Assembly: GCF_018729455.1 (NCBI RefSeq)
Contig: NZ_JAHHZF010000003.1
Location: forward strand, 70,884 to 134,883
Direction of reading: 5' to 3'
Length of the DNA stretch: 64,000 nt
Source: Prosthecodimorpha staleyi
GTDB taxonomy: Bacteria > Pseudomonadota > Alphaproteobacteria > Rhizobiales > Ancalomicrobiaceae
The notes under the pieces are model-generated. The model was not told the origin of the DNA. It worked only from the letters and a program-made list of their open reading frames with translations, and searched no databases. Position numbers and translations under genes: made by a program. Below are positions 42,409 to 51,280 of this stretch, piece after piece; position 1 is the first letter of the stretch; the number at the start of each line of letters is the position of its first letter.

Positions 42409-43008
42409 ATGAAACTCGTCTCCCGCTCCCTTTCCGCCGCCGGCCTCGCGCTCGCCGCCCTGCCCGTCCTCGCCTCGGCCGCTACCGCCCATCCGGGCCA
42501 TGAGGTGGTGGCGAATTTTTCCAGCGGCCTGACGCATCCACTTCTGGGGGCCGACCACGTCCTCGCCATGGTGGCGGTCGGCTTGCTCGCAGCCCGCTTC
42601 GGCGGTCGCACGCTCGTCCTGCTGCCCGCCGCCTTCGTGACGGCGATGCTGGCCGGCGGTCTGCTCGGGGCGGTCCTCGGCGGCCTGCCCGCGGTCGAGC
42701 CGGGCATCCTGGCCTCCATCGTCGTGCTCGGCCTCGCGGCCGGCGTCGGCAGGCTGGTACCGGCCGGTGCGGCCCTGGCGCTGACCGCCGTCTTCGCGGT
42801 GTTCCACGGCGCCGCCCACGGCATGGAGATGCCGGCCTCCGGCCCGGCGGCGGCCTATTTCGCCGGCTTCGCCCTGGCGACCGCGCTGCTGCATGCTGCC
42901 GGCATCGGGCTCGGCCTGATGGCGTCGCGCCTGGGCCGCGCGGCATCGAACGCCGCCGGCCTGTCGGTCGCGGCGGCCGGCATCGCGATGGCGGCGGGAC
43001 TGCTCTGA
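42409..43008 (+). CDS. HupE/UreJ-family nickel/cobalt permease
   Basis: 199 residues. A signal-peptide-like start (LALAALPVLASAATA) leads to HPGHE and the family motif HPLLGADHVLAMVAVGL with the metal-binding His and Asp-His. Further hydrophobic helices follow, including one with FHGAAHGMEMP. HupE proteins bring Ni2+ (sometimes Co2+) into the cell for hydrogenase or urease; neither enzyme is encoded nearby, so cobalt for B12 or export to other nickel enzymes is possible. Confidence 0.88.
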   Translation: MKLVSRSLSAAGLALAALPVLASAATAHPGHEVVANFSSGLTHPLLGADHVLAMVAVGLLAARFGGRTLVLLPAAFVTAMLAGGLLGAVLGGLPAVEPGILASIVVLGLAAGVGRLVPAGAALALTAVFAVFHGAAHGMEMPASGPAAAYFAGFALATALLHAAGIGLGLMASRLGRAASNAAGLSVAAAGIAMAAGLL

Positions 43009-43021
43009 ACGCCAGTCGGGA

Positions 43022-43429
43022 TCAGGCCGCCGCGGCCTGCAGCATGGCTGCGGACAGGCGGCGGTAGAAGGCCTGCCAGGCGGCGGCGGTCTGCGGCGTG
43101 AAGGCGGGTCCGAAATGCCGCCCGAGCGCCCAGAGCAACGCCTCCTCGACCAGCGCATAGTCGGCGCTGCCGGCCCCGAGCGCGGCATGCTGACGCCCGA
43201 GCGCGGCAAGCTCCGCCTCGAGGATCGCCGGATTGTCGATCATCTGAACCGCAGCGTCGATCATGTCGGCAAACTTGCGGTTCTGCGCGCTCATGTCGTC
43301 GGGAAACACGGCCCGGATCCGCGGGGCGATCGCGAACAGGCGCATGTAGAAATTGTTCACGACCGGGATCGGATCGGGCCTGAGGCTCTCGAGGCTTGCC
43401 CGCACCAGGGCGGCGTCGTCACGGGTCAC
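43022..43429 (-). CDS. Single-domain bacterial globin
   Basis: 135 residues from a GTG start. PIPVVNNFYMRLFAIAPRIRAVFPDDM is the B-C-E region of Vitreoscilla-type hemoglobins (FY...LF, P..R..FP.DM), and LGRQHAALG carries the proximal (F8) His. There is no flavin reductase domain. An ATG at 43495 is possible but adds 22 residues not found in the family and would overlap a palindrome; GGAG lies eight bases before the GTG. The likely roles are O2 binding or NO detoxification. It ends 13 bp from the convergent hupE-type gene. Confidence 0.85.
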   Translation of the reverse strand: MTRDDAALVRASLESLRPDPIPVVNNFYMRLFAIAPRIRAVFPDDMSAQNRKFADMIDAAVQMIDNPAILEAELAALGRQHAALGAGSADYALVEEALLWALGRHFGPAFTPQTAAAWQAFYRRLSAAMLQAAAA

Positions 43430-43489
43430 GGGGCGGTCTCCGGCTTTCCGCAGCGGCGTCTTGATAGAGGCTGCGACGACGGATCGCCA

Positions 43490-43504
43490 GCCCAAGCGTT
43501 GGGC
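43490..43504. promoter_or_regulatory. GCCCAA-GCG-TTGGGC dyad between globin and ABC importer genes
   Basis: Perfect 6-bp arms with a 3-bp centre, about 61 bp upstream of the globin GTG and 158 bp upstream of the divergent substrate-binding protein gene. It could be an operator for either gene. An AT-rich patch (ttttaatcttgaaatttt) follows on the importer side and is a probable promoter. Confidence 0.4.
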
Positions 43505-43661
43505 AGTGCGCGCAGTTGTTTTAATCTTGAAATTTTGAAGACTGGAGTTAATCTGCCTTCACGAACGGCCGGCACGGGAGATGCGCGGGCTGTGAATTCG
43601 GATAATGTCCGCCGGGAGCCGCCCGGTCAGGCGGCAGTCATCCGTTTGGGAGAGCCAGACC

Positions 43662-44849
43662 ATGAAACTGAAACTGGCGGCTACGGTCGCGCTCGGTGCC
43701 CTGCTCGCATCCGGCGGGGTTCTGCTCGGCACTTCCGCGGCCTCGGCCGACCCGGTCAAGATCGGGCTCGTCTCCACCCTGTCGGGCCCGTCGGCTGCGC
43801 TCGGCGTGCATATGCGCGACGGTTTCCAGCTCGCCGTCAAGGAACTCGGCGGCAAGCTCGGCGGCCAGCCGACCGAGGTCGTGGTGGTCGACGACGAGCT
43901 GAAGCCCGACGTGGCGGTGACCAAGGTCAAGGCGCTTCTGGAGCGCGACAAGGTCGACGTGGTCGCCGGCGTGGTCTTCTCCAACGTGATGATGGCCGTC
44001 GCCAAGCCGGTCTTCGACGCCGAAACCTTCCTGATCTCGGGCAATGCCGGCCCCTCGCCGCTCGCCGGCAAGGCATGCTCGCCCTTCTTCTTCTCGGCCT
44101 CCTATCAGAACGACCAGAACCACGAGGTCATGGGCAAGTTCGCCCAGGACAAGGGCTACAAGCGCGTCATCCTGATGACGCCGAACTACCAGGCCGGCAA
44201 GGATTCCATGGCCGGCTTCAAGCGCCACTTCAAGGGCGAGGTTGCCGACGAGATCTTCACCCAGCTCGGCCAGCTCGATTTCTCCGCCGAGCTCGCCAAG
44301 ATCGCCGCCGCCAAGCCGGATGCGATCTTCACCTTCATGCCGGGCGGCATGGGCGTGAACCTCGTCAAGCAATATGCCCAGGCGGGCCTCGCCGGGCAGA
44401 TCCCGTTCCTGTCGGCCTTCACCATCGACGAAACCACCCTGCCGGCGATCCAGGATGCCTCGATCGGCCTGTTCTCGGGTGCCGAGTGGGCACCGAGCCT
44501 CGACACGGCCGAGAACAAGGCCTTCGTGGCGGCCTACGAGAAGGAATATGGCGTGGTGCCGTCGCTCTACGCGGCGCAGGGCTATGAGGCCGCCAAGCTG
44601 ATCGACGGCGCCTTGAAGGTGACCGGCGGCAAGGTCTCCGACAAGACCGCCTTCCGCAAGGCGCTGGCGGCCGCCTCCTTCAAGTCGATCCGCGGCGACT
44701 TCAAGTTCAACACCAACGGCTTCCCCATCCAGGACTTCTACGTCGTCAAGGCCGTGAAGCGCGCCGACGGCAAGTTCGCCACTGAGATCGTCGCCAAGGT
44801 GTTCGACGACGCCAAGGACGCCTATGCGGGCGACTGCCCGCTGAAGTGA
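43662..44849 (+). CDS. ABC importer substrate-binding protein, branched-chain amino acid type
   Basis: 395 residues. A Sec signal (MKLKLAATVALGALLASGG, cleavage near ASADP) and then the LivJ/type I binding-protein fold: VKIGLVSTLSGPSAALG, MRDGFQLAVKELGG and AQGYEAAKLIDGAL. The family binds branched-chain or other amino acids, amides, urea or aromatic acids; the ligand cannot be named here. A hairpin follows in the gap before the permease genes, which usually keeps the binding protein in excess. Confidence 0.9.
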   Translation: MKLKLAATVALGALLASGGVLLGTSAASADPVKIGLVSTLSGPSAALGVHMRDGFQLAVKELGGKLGGQPTEVVVVDDELKPDVAVTKVKALLERDKVDVVAGVVFSNVMMAVAKPVFDAETFLISGNAGPSPLAGKACSPFFFSASYQNDQNHEVMGKFAQDKGYKRVILMTPNYQAGKDSMAGFKRHFKGEVADEIFTQLGQLDFSAELAKIAAAKPDAIFTFMPGGMGVNLVKQYAQAGLAGQIPFLSAFTIDETTLPAIQDASIGLFSGAEWAPSLDTAENKAFVAAYEKEYGVVPSLYAAQGYEAAKLIDGALKVTGGKVSDKTAFRKALAAASFKSIRGDFKFNTNGFPIQDFYVVKAVKRADGKFATEIVAKVFDDAKDAYAGDCPLK

Positions 44850-44881
44850 GCGGCCGGGCCGGCAGGTCAGGCAGTCTCCCT

Positions 44882-44908
44882 CCGGGCGGGCGGTTGCCGG
44901 CCGCCCGG
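44882..44908 (+). other. Intercistronic hairpin after the substrate-binding protein gene
   Basis: CCGGGCGG / CCGCCCGG, 8-bp stem with an 11-nt loop, 33 bp after the stop. No U-tract. It is followed by a direct repeat of ccggctcccgtcggccgc (about 44905 and 44942). Likely a 3'-end stabiliser or partial terminator. Confidence 0.5.
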
Positions 44909-44975
44909 CTCCCGTCGGCCGCCCCGGCTGCTCTTGGGCGCCCCGGCTCCCGTCGGCCGCATTGAGGTTCAGCGG

Positions 44976-45899
44976 ATGAACACCACCCTCCTCCTCGTCC
45001 AGACCCTGAACGGGCTGCAGCTCGGGGTGATTCTGTTCCTGGTCGCGGCCGGGCTGACGCTGGTCTTCGGCGTCATGGACTTCATCAACCTCGCCCACGG
45101 CGTTCAGTACATGCTGGGCGCCTATCTGACCGCGACCGCCATCGCCTGGACCGACCATTTCGGGCTCGGGCTGGCGCTCGGCATGCTGGCCACGCTGGCG
45201 GCCGGCTTCGTGCTGGAGATCCTGGTCTACCGGCATCTGACGGGCCGCGACCATCTGGAACAGGTGCTCGCCACCTTCGGGCTGATCCTGTTCATGACCG
45301 AAGGCGTCAAGATGGTGTTCGGCGCCTCGCCGATCGCCATGCGCACCCCGGAAATCCTGTCCGGCTCGGTGGTGCTGATGCCGGGCCTGCTCTATCCGGT
45401 CTGGCGCATCGCCATCATCGCCTCCGGGCTCGGCGTGGCGCTGCTGCTCTGGCTCCTGGTCGCGCGCACCCGGATCGGCATGCTGGTCCGCGCCGGCTCG
45501 ACCCACGCGCCGATCGTCTCCGCCCTCGGCGTCGACATCGACCGCCTGTTCATGATCGTGTTCGCCTTCGGGGCGATGCTGGCCGGCTTCGCCGGCTCGA
45601 TGGCCGCGCCGATCCTGTCGGTCGAACCGAACATGGGCGACGGCGTGCTGATCCTGGCCTTCGTGGTCATCGTCATCGGCGGCATTGGCTCGATCCGCGG
45701 CGCCTTCCTGGCCGCCCTGCTGGTTGGGCTGGTCGATACGCTCGGCCGGGCCTTCATGACCGACATCCTGAAACTGTTCTTCGCCAATTCCTCCGCCGCC
45801 AAGGCCGGGCCCGCGCTCGCCTCCATGCTGATCTACGTGGTCATGGCGCTGATCCTGTTCTTCCGGCCGCAGGGCCTGTTTCCGGCGGAGCGCCGCTGA
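44976..45899 (+). CDS. ABC importer permease, LivH type
   Basis: A 307-residue membrane protein with the LivH pattern: NGLQLGVILFLVAAGLTLVFGVMDFINLAHG at the start, then about eight hydrophobic helices, and the family's conserved LGVDIDRLFMIVFAFGAMLAGFAG and VIVIGGIGSIRGAFLAALLVG segments near the end. It pairs with the LivM-type permease encoded two bases later. Confidence 0.93.
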   Translation: MNTTLLLVQTLNGLQLGVILFLVAAGLTLVFGVMDFINLAHGVQYMLGAYLTATAIAWTDHFGLGLALGMLATLAAGFVLEILVYRHLTGRDHLEQVLATFGLILFMTEGVKMVFGASPIAMRTPEILSGSVVLMPGLLYPVWRIAIIASGLGVALLLWLLVARTRIGMLVRAGSTHAPIVSALGVDIDRLFMIVFAFGAMLAGFAGSMAAPILSVEPNMGDGVLILAFVVIVIGGIGSIRGAFLAALLVGLVDTLGRAFMTDILKLFFANSSAAKAGPALASMLIYVVMALILFFRPQGLFPAERR

Positions 45900-45901
45900 C
45901 C

Positions 45902-46888
45902 ATGGCCACCGCGCCCGCCGCCAACGACAACACCCGCCCGAGCCGCCTCGGTCCGTTCCTGCGCTCGCCGGCCTTCGGGCTGGTGCTGGTCGCCCTGCTG
46001 GCGGCCGCGCCCGCGGCCGCCATCCTGCTCGGCCAGCCCTTCTGGCTGACCATGGCGACCCGCGTCGCCATCTTCGCGCTGGCCGCCCTGTCGCTCGCCT
46101 TCATCCTCGGCCAGGGTGGGCTGGTCAGCTTCGGCCATGCCGCGCCCTTCGGCATCGGCGCCTATGCGGTGCTGATCCTGGCCGATCTCGGCATCGCCGA
46201 TGCGCTGGTCGCCTTTCCGGTCGCCTTTCTGGCGGGCGCGCTGTTCTCCGGCGTGACCGGCACGGTCGCGCTCAGAACCCGCGGCGTCTATTTCATCATG
46301 ATCACGCTGGCGCTGGCCCAGATGGCCTTCTTCACCTTCACCAGCCTGTCGGCCTATGGCGGCGACGACGGCATGACGCTGTGGGCGCGCTCCACGGTCG
46401 CCGGGCAGAAGTGGCTGAAGAACGACCTCACCTTCGCCTATCTGGCGATCGGATTGCTGGCCCTGTTCTTGGTCCTCGGCAACCGGGTGCTGGCCTCCCG
46501 CTTCGGGCGCGTGTTCCGCGGCCTGAAGGAGAACGAGAGCCGGCTCGCCGCCCTCGGCTACGACGCCTATCCGGTCCGCCTGGTCGCCTATGCGCTGGCC
46601 GGCGGCGTCGCCGCGGTCGCAGGCGCGCTGCTCGCCAACCAGACCGAATTCGTCTCGCCGGCCTACATGGCCTGGCAGCGCTCGGGCGACCTGATCGTGA
46701 TGGTCGTGCTCGGCGGGCTCGGTCCGCTGCATGGCGCCATCGTCGGCGCGGCCGTGGTGCTGGTCGTCGAGGAGACGCTGTCGCATCTGACCGAGCACTG
46801 GAAGATCATCTTCGGCCCGCTCCTGATCCTGATCGTGCTGCTGCGCGGTGGCCTGATCGCCCGTCTCCTGGGAGGGCGCCGTGGCTGA
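45902..46888 (+). CDS. ABC importer permease, LivM type
   Basis: A 328-residue membrane protein. The N-terminus (to about residue 45) is polar then hydrophobic; LSLAFILGQGGLVSFGHAAPFGIGAYA and the long FRGLKENESRLAALGYD cytoplasmic segment are LivM hallmarks, as is MVVLGGLGPLHGAIVGAAVV. The last eight bases overlap the ATPase gene, so the four genes from here are translationally linked. Confidence 0.92.
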   Translation: MATAPAANDNTRPSRLGPFLRSPAFGLVLVALLAAAPAAAILLGQPFWLTMATRVAIFALAALSLAFILGQGGLVSFGHAAPFGIGAYAVLILADLGIADALVAFPVAFLAGALFSGVTGTVALRTRGVYFIMITLALAQMAFFTFTSLSAYGGDDGMTLWARSTVAGQKWLKNDLTFAYLAIGLLALFLVLGNRVLASRFGRVFRGLKENESRLAALGYDAYPVRLVAYALAGGVAAVAGALLANQTEFVSPAYMAWQRSGDLIVMVVLGGLGPLHGAIVGAAVVLVVEETLSHLTEHWKIIFGPLLILIVLLRGGLIARLLGGRRG

Positions 46889-47636
46889 CCCGATCCTCAA
46901 GCTCGACGATCTCTCCAAGAATTTCGGCGCCCTGCCGGTCACCCGCCATGTCTCGCTGGAGGTCATGCCAGGCGAGATCCATGCGGTGATCGGCCCGAAC
47001 GGCGCCGGCAAGACGACGCTGATCAACCAGATCTCCGGCGTCCTGAAGCCCGACCGCGGCCGCGTCCTGTTCGCCGGCCAGGATGTGACCCGTCTCGGCG
47101 TCGCCGCCCGGGCGCGGCTCGGCCTTGCCCGCATCTTCCAGATCTCCAGCGTGGTCGCCGGCTTCTCGGCGCAGGAGAATGTCGCGCTCGCCGCCCAGGC
47201 CAAGGCCGGCTCCTCGTTCCGCTTCCTGAAGCCTGCCCGGGCCGACCGGGTGATCGAGGAGAAGGCCGCGGAAAGCCTCGCCGCCGTCGGCCTCGCCCGG
47301 CGCGCCGACGTGGCCGCCGCACTCCTCTCCCACGGCGAGAAGCGGGCGCTGGAACTGGCCATGGCGCTGGTTCAGGCGCCGCGGATCGTGCTGCTCGACG
47401 AGCCGATGGCCGGCACCGGCAAGGCCGAGACCGAGCGGCTGACCGAGTTGCTCGCCGGCCTGCGCGGCCGCCTGCCGATGCTCCTGATCGAGCACGACAT
47501 GGCCACCGTCTTCGCGCTCGCCGACCGGATCACCGTGCTGGTCGAAGGCGCGGTCGCGGCGAGCGGGTCGCCGGAGGCCATCCGCAACGACCCGGTCGTG
47601 CGCCGGGCCTATCTCGGCGAGGATGCCCACGCATGA
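46881..47636 (+). CDS. ABC importer ATPase, LivG type
   Basis: 251 residues, GTG start inside the end of the permease gene. Walker A GPNGAGKTT, Q-loop region IFQISSV, the LivG-type signature LLSHGEKRALELA in place of LSGGQ, and Walker B IVLLDEPMAG followed by the H-loop IEHDM. Energises the importer with its LivF-type partner. Confidence 0.93.
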   Translation: MADPILKLDDLSKNFGALPVTRHVSLEVMPGEIHAVIGPNGAGKTTLINQISGVLKPDRGRVLFAGQDVTRLGVAARARLGLARIFQISSVVAGFSAQENVALAAQAKAGSSFRFLKPARADRVIEEKAAESLAAVGLARRADVAAALLSHGEKRALELAMALVQAPRIVLLDEPMAGTGKAETERLTELLAGLRGRLPMLLIEHDMATVFALADRITVLVEGAVAASGSPEAIRNDPVVRRAYLGEDAHA

Positions 47637-48343
47637 CCGCCCCCCTCCTCCGCATCGAGGCCCTGGAAGCCGGCTACGGCGCCGCGCAGGTCCTGTTCGG
47701 CGTCACGCTCGACATCGAGGCCGGCTCGGTCACGACGCTGATCGGCCGCAACGGCATGGGCAAGACGACCACGATCCGCACCGTCTTCGGCCTGATCCGG
47801 CCCAAGGCCGGCCGCGTCCAGGTCGAGGGCCGCGACCTCGCAGGCGCGCCGCCCTACCGCATCGCCCAGGCCGGGCTCGGCTATGTGCCGGAAGGCCGCC
47901 ACATCTTTCCGCGCCTCGGCGTTGAGGAAAACCTGGTCGCCACCGCCGCCGGCCGGCAGGGCCGCTCGGCCTGGACGCTGGAGCGGGTCTACCAGTTCTT
48001 CCCGCGCCTGAAGGAACGGCGCGCCAATCTCGGCACGCAGCTCTCCGGCGGCGAACAGCAGATGCTGGCGATCGGCCGCGCGCTGATGACCAATCCGAAG
48101 CTCTTGGTGCTCGACGAGGCGACCGAGGGCCTCGCCCCGGTGGTGCGCGCGGAGATCTGGCAGGCGCTCGAAGCCCTCAAGCGCGAAGGCCTCGCCATTC
48201 TGGTCGTCGACAAGAATCTCGAAGCCCTCGCCCGCCTCGCCGACCGCCACGCCATCCTGGAAAAGGGCGAGGTCGTCTGGACCGGCACCACCACCGACCT
48301 GAAGGCCCCCGGCGGCCCGATCGAACGCTACCTGGCCTTCTGA
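47633..48343 (+). CDS. ABC importer ATPase, LivF type
   Basis: 236 residues, overlapping the LivG-type gene by four bases. Walker A GRNGMGKTTT, the LivF marker GYVPEGRHIFP, signature LSGGEQQMLAIGRAL, Walker B LLVLDEATEGLAP and a VVDKNL H-loop in which the usual His is Asn-neighboured Lys, as is common in LivF. Last gene of the importer operon. Confidence 0.93.
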   Translation: MTAPLLRIEALEAGYGAAQVLFGVTLDIEAGSVTTLIGRNGMGKTTTIRTVFGLIRPKAGRVQVEGRDLAGAPPYRIAQAGLGYVPEGRHIFPRLGVEENLVATAAGRQGRSAWTLERVYQFFPRLKERRANLGTQLSGGEQQMLAIGRALMTNPKLLVLDEATEGLAPVVRAEIWQALEALKREGLAILVVDKNLEALARLADRHAILEKGEVVWTGTTTDLKAPGGPIERYLAF

Positions 48344-48456
48344 CAGGTCGCCGGCGCGCCGGGCGACCCGGAACGCGCACGGCTCGCCCTCTGGGGGTGT
48401 GCTGCGAGATGGCGGTCCATCCCCAGATCCCGGGGGCCGCATTCAGATCTTTCTGC

Positions 48457-49130
48457 GCATCCCCGGACAAGGCCCGCAGGGCCGCCGATCCGGGGCCTAC
48501 TCGCCTCGCAGCAGCATCAAGATCAGCAATCCGCACAAGAGTTTATCGCGAGTGGCGAGCAGAGTGGGTCCCGGCTCTCCGCTGCGCTCCGGCCGGGAAA
48601 GCGCTGCGAGATGGCGGCACGGTTCCCAGATCCCGGGGCGCGACCAGTTCCGCGACCGCACCCCGATCCCGCGGTCGCCCGCCGATCTCTCCGCGCATCC
48701 CCGGACAAGGCCCGAAGGGCCGCCGATCCGGGGCCTACTCGCCTCGCAGCGGCGTCAAGATCAGCAATCGGTACAATAGCTTATCGGATGTGGCCAGCAG
48801 AGTGGGTCCCGGCTCTCCGCTCCGCTCCGGCCGGGAATGCGCTGCGGGATGGCGACCGATTCCCAGATCCCAGGGCACGCCCAATTCCGAGGCCGCCCCC
48901 CGATCGCCCGGCCGCTTCCCGATCTCCCGACCGCATCCCCAATCCCGCGGCCGCATCCCCAATCCCGCGGCCGCATCCCCGGACAAGGCCCGAAGGGCCG
49001 CCGATCCGGGGCCTACTCGCCTCGCAGCGGCGTCAAGATCAGCAATCGGTACAATAGCTTATCGGATGTGGCCAGCAGAGTGGGTCCCGGCTCTCCGCTC
49101 CGCTCCGGCCGGGAATGCGCTGCGGGATGG
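48457..49130. repeat. Three long imperfect direct repeats, non-coding
   Basis: A unit of about 160 bp occurs three times, starting at 48457, 48695 and 48973 with gcatccccggacaaggcccg and ending near 48615, 48856 and 49130 with gctgcg(a/g)gatgg. Copies 2 and 3 are nearly identical; copy 1 is more diverged. Each holds the phrase gtgggtcccggctctccgct. Variable GC-rich spacers separate them. The frames across it are open but only repeat-derived. The block fills most of the 1.06-kb gap between the importer operon and degP. It looks like a chromosomal intergenic repeat family; no transposase is present. Confidence 0.8.
48931..48970. repeat. 20-bp exact tandem duplication
   Basis: ccgcatccccaatcccgcgg occurs at 48931-48950 and 48951-48970, and its first ten bases begin again at 48971, running into the third long repeat. 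Confidence 0.85.
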
Positions 49131-49405
49131 TCGCCAATCCGTGAGACAGGGGCGCGGAGTCCGGAGCAGCTCCGGGTGGGTTCCGCTCTTTTGGATGGTA
49201 TCCCGCATCCCCCGGTCCCGCGACCGCACCCCGACCTCGCGGCTGCATCCCCCCGGCATGGCCGCCCGCCGGTCCCTCCGCAATATTACGAATAATTAAT
49301 CCGCTCGACAGGGCACGTTTAGGTCCGTTCGGCGATTGTCCAGTCCATCGACGGCGCGCATCTGCAGCCCGCCGTTCATCGAAACACTGGACGGAGCTCA
49401 CCCCC

Positions 49406-50983
49406 ATGACCCTCGAAGACGTGAAGAAGACCGGCAGTCTGATCGCGGCGCGGCGCAAGACGCTGCTGGCCGGCGTCCTGTCGCTCGGCCTCGTCGGCAC
49501 ACTGGCCGCCGAGAGCCTGTTCGTCGGGACGCCCACCGCCAAGGCGCAGACCGTGACGGCGCCGGGCGTGCCGCAGAACGGGCATGCGATCAACACCTTC
49601 TCGTTCGCCGACGTGGTCGACCGCGTCGCCCCCGCGGTCGTCTCGATCCGCGTCAAGGCCGACCAGCCGCGCCAGTTCATGGGCGACATCTTCCCGGACG
49701 TGCCGGAGGGCAGCCCGCTCGAGCGCTTCTTCCGCGAATGGCAGGATCGCGGCGGTCCGAACGGCGGCCCGGGCGAACGCGGCAACCGGCGCGGCGAAGG
49801 CCCGCGCGGCGGCGGCACCCAGGTCACCTCGCAGGGGTCGGGCTTCATCATCGCCCCGGAAGGCAAGATCGTCACCAACTTCCATGTCGTGAAGGGCGCC
49901 CGCGAGGTCACCGTGGTGACCACCGACGGCAGCGAGTATCGCGCCAAGGTGCTCGGCTCGGACGAGAAGACCGACGTGGCCCTCGTCCAGATCGACGAGA
50001 AGGGCAAGACCTTCCCGACCGTGCCCTTCGCCCGCAACGAAATCCGCGTCGGCGACTGGGTGCTGGCGGTCGGCAATCCGTTCGGCCTCGGCGGTTCGGT
50101 CACCGCCGGCATCATCTCGGCCCGTGGCCGCGAGATCGGCGCAGGCCCCTATGACGACTTCCTGCAGATCGACGCCCCGATCAATCGCGGCAATTCCGGC
50201 GGCCCGACCTTCAACCTCGCCGGCGAAGTGGTCGGCATGAACACGGCGATCTTCTCGCCCTCGGGCGGCTCGGTCGGTATCGGCTTCGCCATCCCCACCT
50301 CCACGGTCGAGCGGGTGATCGCCCAGCTGGAGAAGAACGGCCAGGTCGTCCGCGGCTGGCTCGGCGTGCAGATCCAGGGCATCAACCGCGACATCGCCGA
50401 CAGCCTCGGCATGAAGCAGGCGCGCGGTGCGCTGGTTGCCGAACCGCAAACCGACAGCCCGGCCGCCAAGGCGGGCATCAAGTCCGGCGACGTGATCCTG
50501 GCCGTGGAGGGCAAGCCGGTGCGCAACCCGCGCGATCTCGCCCGTACCGTGGCCGGCTACGATCCGGGTTCGACCGTCCGCGTGACGCTGTTGCGCGCCG
50601 GCAAGGAACAGGACGTGTCGGTGGTGCTCGGCAAGCTGCCGAACGAGCAGCGGCGCGCGGATGCCGGTCGCAGCGGCGATGACGGCACCCCGAGTTCGAC
50701 CTCGCTCGCCGATCTCGGCGTTATGGTGTCGCCGGCCTCCGAAGTCGGCCAGGGCGAACGCGGCGTGGCCGTCGTGCGCGTCGACCCGGCCGGCCCCGCG
50801 GCGAGCCGCGGCATCGAAGTCGGCGACCTGATCCTCGATATCCAGGGCACGCCGGTCGCCACCGCGCGCGATCTCGGCACCGCGATCAGCAAGGCCCGCG
50901 CCGACGGCCGCCGCAGCGTGCTCGCCCGCGTCGTCAAGAACGGCGAGACCCGCTTCGTGCCGCTGCCGCTCGCCTCGTCCTGA
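49406..50983 (+). CDS. DegP/HtrA-type periplasmic serine protease
   Basis: 525 residues. A hydrophobic export segment (TLLAGVLSLGLVGTLAAESLF) precedes the trypsin-like domain with the triad His160 (TNFHVV), Asp190 (KTDVAL) and Ser264 (GNSGGP). A Gly/Arg/Pro-rich insert lies at 115-137 in place of the usual LA loop. Two PDZ domains follow (about 295-390 and 420-515). It degrades or refolds misfolded periplasmic proteins. An AT-rich promoter-like patch lies about 110 bp upstream. The two-component genes follow, an order familiar in Rhizobiales. Confidence 0.94.
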   Translation: MTLEDVKKTGSLIAARRKTLLAGVLSLGLVGTLAAESLFVGTPTAKAQTVTAPGVPQNGHAINTFSFADVVDRVAPAVVSIRVKADQPRQFMGDIFPDVPEGSPLERFFREWQDRGGPNGGPGERGNRRGEGPRGGGTQVTSQGSGFIIAPEGKIVTNFHVVKGAREVTVVTTDGSEYRAKVLGSDEKTDVALVQIDEKGKTFPTVPFARNEIRVGDWVLAVGNPFGLGGSVTAGIISARGREIGAGPYDDFLQIDAPINRGNSGGPTFNLAGEVVGMNTAIFSPSGGSVGIGFAIPTSTVERVIAQLEKNGQVVRGWLGVQIQGINRDIADSLGMKQARGALVAEPQTDSPAAKAGIKSGDVILAVEGKPVRNPRDLARTVAGYDPGSTVRVTLLRAGKEQDVSVVLGKLPNEQRRADAGRSGDDGTPSSTSLADLGVMVSPASEVGQGERGVAVVRVDPAGPAASRGIEVGDLILDIQGTPVATARDLGTAISKARADGRRSVLARVVKNGETRFVPLPLASS

Positions 50984-51040
50984 TCCGCATCTCCCTCGGG
51001 GCCGCCGCACATCCTCCCCCGTGTGATGCGGCGGCCCAAC

Positions 51041-51115
51041 CCGGAAGCCCATCCCCGCCCCACCCCGCGTGGGGTCGCCCCTCCCCGTGGGCCACCCCAC
51101 CCAATGGGCTTCCGG
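51041..51115. other. Nested inverted repeats downstream of degP
   Basis: Outer perfect 12-bp arms (CCGGAAGCCCAT at 51041-51052, ATGGGCTTCCGG at 51104-51115) enclose a smaller ACCCC/GGGGT hairpin at 51062-51075. The structure starts 57 bp after the degP stop in the 297-bp gap before the response regulator. It could be a long terminator-like structure or a cruciform; no U-tract follows. Confidence 0.55.
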
Positions 51116-51280
51116 CCGCGCCAGAGCGGCGTCCGACGCGCCTCCCCGCGCCGGGCGCCGCTCTCGGCGCTTCCATGCCCCATCGCGCGCCCGTCGCGGC
51201 TCGCACATGTCGGTCGGCCCGAGCCTGCCTCCGGCAGCTGCGACCTGACGACGGCGCCCCTCCGGCTGTATGATCGAGCC

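Noticed and set aside
43430-43495. ATG at 43495 as the globin start
   Set aside because: It adds 22 residues outside the family's usual length and would place the start inside a palindrome; the GTG at 43429 has a suitable Shine-Dalgarno sequence.
48457-49130. CRISPR array
   Set aside because: Three units of about 160 bp with periods of 238 and 278 bp are far too long and irregular for CRISPR, and there are no cas genes.
48397-49299. 300-codon open frame across the direct repeats
   Set aside because: Its repeats come from the DNA repeats, spacers change without regard to codons, and other frames are equally open.
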